Shown here in pieces: positions 61,008-64,000 of a stretch of 64,000 bases of DNA. Where the stretch lies: contig CM048845.1 of the NCBI GenBank assembly GCA_026545225.1, forward strand, positions 31,494,001 through 31,558,000, written 5' to 3'. The position numbers were made by a program, and so were the translations under genes. Below the pieces are notes generated by a model. It was not told the DNA's origin, ran no database searches, and saw only the letters and a list, made by a program, of their open reading frames with translations. The DNA is from Cornus controversa. Lineage: Eukaryota; Streptophyta; Magnoliopsida; Cornales; Cornaceae. Every line of letters begins with the position of its first letter. The stretch's first letter is position 1.

Positions 61008-63150
61008 GTATAATTTCTTCACAGATTTGAAATGAATTGAACATTAAGTACCAAATTCCCATTTGTATATACTTTCTTTAGCAGCCAAAAAAAAAAAAGT
61101 GTGCTTAATCTAGAGATTAGAGTACTATTTTGTTGCTTTTGAAATTAGGAATTAATTGTAGTAGTAATTTCTTCTAGAGTTGTTCATGTTAGTTAAGAGT
61201 CCTTCTTTATGTTCCTTTATTTTTTCTTTTCATTTGATGGACGTTAAATATGCTTTATTGATCTTTTAGTTAGCATTCAAAAAAGTGTCTTTGTTGGACT
61301 TAGAGTATATGTCAGTTGTTTATATATACTTTTCATTAGTGTATTCAGTTATAATATTATGTTAGGCTAAAATGCATGCACCCTAAAATCATCTTTCAGT
61401 ACTCTTAATCTAATTGCATTTGATAGGAATGGTTTCATTGATTATCAATAAAATCTCTTGAAGTTCATTCTCGTTCAATTTTTTTCCTTTTCTTTTCTTT
61501 TATTTATTTTATTTATTTTTTTGGAGGGGGGTTATACATTATGAATTTATATTATATAAGTTAATAAATTAAAAAACTTCAGTAATGATTTAAGATTAAA
61601 AAAATAGTGGCTATTTTATAGAAGTGATTTGCCTTTGTGATCTATAATAATGTTATGTAAGTACCCGAGGAAGCCTGATAATCAATATAACTGCTTAATA
61701 GCCTTGATTGAGACAAATAATGCTACTATTTGTGCTTTATATTGCTTAGTTATTTAGACTGATGTGGGATCCACTAGCTAATGCAATGGTGTAAAAGTAT
61801 TTATTCTAATGGATATTGAGTGACATAAGCCATAACTTTCTTAATTAGTTCTGTCATTTAATTATTTATCAAACTGTACTTAACCTGAGCGAGATTTCAA
61901 TTCAAATAAATTCAATATGTTGAATCTCCATTCTTCTTTCTCTACAGGTCTATGTTTTTGGAACCATTATCAATGAAAACAATGAAAGGTAGTGACAAAA
62001 TCATTCATTGTGAAGACTTATGTCTCAATCTAATGTCGTGGATCCCCTTACCAAATTGCATTTGTCAATAGAAGTTTCAGGTCAACAGATTCACTTGGTA
62101 AACTTTCTCCATTTATTAGTTGTTTAGCATTCCTGCATCCCAGCATTATGGTTTTTATTATATATAGATATTGGTAAAACAATAGAAGTACATTTTTTGT
62201 TGGATACGATTTTATGTAGTCATGTCTAGCCCTTTTTTCTAACAAGATTTCCTACATCTTTGATGGTTCTTTGAACTTGATTGTAGAATTAGTTAAATTG
62301 AACCTGGCTCTAGAATGGTATTGTGATAGATGAAGATAATCTTTAGGGATTGTTACCAAGTGATCCTTATTATTATTGTTATGGTACCAATCTATTCTTA
62401 GATTCCAAAAATACAAATCAATTTAGATTAATTTAACTCAGATTTGTGATCCTTCTACTGATTCATGCTCATTCCTAAAATTTGATATGTCAAAACCCTC
62501 AATTAAGTCCATTTATAGCTGCTGTCACAATGTACTTCCTGTGTGTTAATATATTTTGGTCTTGAATGCCTATTAAATGCTTAGATTGCAAATATTTGAG
62601 CTCAAGGAATCTTTAGTTTGTGTTGCTGGGGTAACCACTTGAAGGTTGTTCCAAGGGATCATCCACTACTATTTCCTAAATAATTGTTTATAGGCAACTT
62701 TGAAATTCACTCATCTGCAGCTCAGTTTAAAGACCAAAATGTTATAAAAAAAAGTGTTTTCACTGTCAACTCATGCTTTTGATTGATGCTTGAGGATGCA
62801 CTATGAATGTGCATGTTTTAATTCATGTTTCAAGTCTGCTCAAGTACCTTCTTCCCTAGAATTTTGATTGAAAATATTTTAAACATACCATACCTGGGTA
62901 GTGCACTATTCATTATTGGTTTAGTAATTTCTTTTGTTTTCATATGTCCAAAAAGGGAGTTGATTCGGCCACAGTTGATCCTAACAAGTTTAGTTCACCA
63001 TACAAGAGTTAAATTAGATTGAGAAAAGATGGTTTTGAGGCTAGATCAATTTTATGATATCTTGAACCTAATTTGGTAACTTATTGATGCTGTCAAGATT
63101 AATTAATATGTCAATAACATATATATGATCCCTATACTTCTAAAAATAGG
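61008..63150 (+). other. Intergenic or intronic, no gene recognised
   Basis: AT-rich. A faint copia-like tail ('NVVDPLTKLHLSIE' readable near 62032-62075) suggests a retrotransposon scrap. Otherwise nothing supported. Confidence 0.4.
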
Positions 63151-63179
63151 CCTTGGACTTAATGAAACCATACGATAAG

Positions 63180-63767
63180 GTCCTAGTTGCTAATAGAAAG
63201 ACTTGGGCACATTTTTAAATCGAATGAGTAAAACAGTTCACTTAAAACTCAGGACAACGGCCCACTAAAATACTCATAGCTTTTATTTTGTTTGACCTGT
63301 GTAAGTAAAACTTATACCATTGGAAAGATGACTTCAAGAGCTTAATTTTAGACTTAAATTTGACCTGATTTGAATTTATAATGACCAAGTTATTGTCTAT
63401 CAAAGTTGGTAAATCTGCTCAGCAAAAACTCAGGACCACAACACACTAAAATGGTTATATCTTTTTTTGTGATTGACTTTTTTGAGTTAGATCCATACCA
63501 TTGGAAGGAGGACTTCAAAAGCTTCAATTTGGACACAGAGTTGGCCTAATTTGGATTTAAAACAAGTGAGATATGGTCTTTTGAAGTTGGCATATACATG
63601 CAAGCTGACCAAATTGGGAGTAATGAAATAAAAATCCAAACAGTCCCTTATTCACCCCAAAGGTCAGAAATGGCTAGTTTTTAATTGGCCTACATATACC
63701 TAATGTCTTGACATTTTGGTGTGTAAGAGTACAGTCCTAATTCACCCACCCCCTATCAGGTCCAACA
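63180..63767 (+). mobile_element. 5' LTR (3' portion) of an LTR retrotransposon running off the window
   Basis: The sequence ends TCCAACA at 63767, then TGGTATCAGAGCC (63770-63782), the initiator-Met primer-binding site. Upstream, two copies of a block of about 190 bp ('aaaactcaggac(a/c)ac', 'cccactaaaat'/'cacactaaaat', 'taccattggaa(a/g)ga(t/g)gacttcaa(g/a)agctt') lie at about 63245-63400 and 63425-63590, an internal LTR duplication. The LTR start was not located and the internal region continues past 64000. Confidence 0.75.
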
Positions 63768-64000
63768 ATTGGTATCAGAGCCTCAACTCCAGAATAGTCT
63801 TAACCGACTTAGAGTAGATACATGGTAAACTTTGTAGGAACTTTTCTTATTTACGCTTCTTGACCTATAGACCTCCATGGTTCATTGGAACCATTTATAA
63901 CCATTAAAAGGCTTGAATAAAATTATATATGCCGAACTGTTCATAGTTATTTTAGTAAACATTGAGCTGTTATTTGACGATTTGCTATAGATTGGTACTA

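Overview
This is a plant nuclear window, most likely from a core eudicot and probably an asterid. The base composition is AT-rich. It holds spliced genes, a Rx_N-type NB-ARC-LRR family resembling the asterid R1 late-blight homologues, an LRR receptor kinase resembling MIK2, a plant-type polyubiquitin gene, and many plant transposon classes. The first six bases are a HindIII site, as in a BAC end. No bacterial features are present. No alignment or search was run; all calls come from reading the sequence and the translations.

Layout. 0-10 kb: three decayed NLR copies. NLR-1 (38-2165) carries an old TRIM insertion. NLR-2 (2640-7492) is split by a 1.5 kb TRIM array of five LTRs. NLR-3 (9223-9775) is a deletion chimera joining the linker to the 3' UTR. 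11.1 kb: an Au-like SINE. 13.2-17.9 kb: an inverted-repeat element interrupted by a 3,427-bp CACTA transposon (14213-17639, TSD TGA). That CACTA contains a whole polyubiquitin gene: promoter, 5' leader, intron, four ubiquitin units and 3' UTR. The first ubiquitin codon is ATA instead of ATG. 18.7-19.6 kb: the last two exons of a POT1-like telomere protein gene. 20.9-23.9 kb: LTR-type sequence with a copia gag. 23.9-30.9 kb: two tandem copies of a 3.3-3.5 kb block made of a Ty3/gypsy pol fragment, simple repeats, a SINE and the last codons of a receptor kinase. A small inversion lies at their junction.

30.9-35.0 kb (minus strand): a frameshifted LRR receptor-like kinase with a 1.1 kb intron that holds a MITE and a second, degenerate kinase exon. 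35-48 kb: remnants of a tandem receptor-kinase array. Promoter and intergenic blocks recur, one copy keeps only the start codon and promoter, and a gypsy gag fragment, a second TRIM on the plus strand (41492-42062) and several tandem repeats are interspersed. 48.4-60.0 kb: an 11.6 kb CACTA element (TSD ATA) with the C-terminal exons of a probable En/Spm-type transposase and a second CACTA terminus inside. 60.9 kb: one exon of a soluble inorganic pyrophosphatase gene. The right edge enters a new LTR retrotransposon (iMet primer-binding site at 63770).

How it fits together. Nearly every host gene here is broken, duplicated or captured. Transposons hit both large NLR copies, and segmental duplication spread the receptor-kinase flanks. 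The two observations most worth following are the polyubiquitin gene carried inside a CACTA transposon, and the miniature LTR element whose internal domain is only about 73 bp and which forms an alternating A-B-A-B array inside one 5-bp target duplication.
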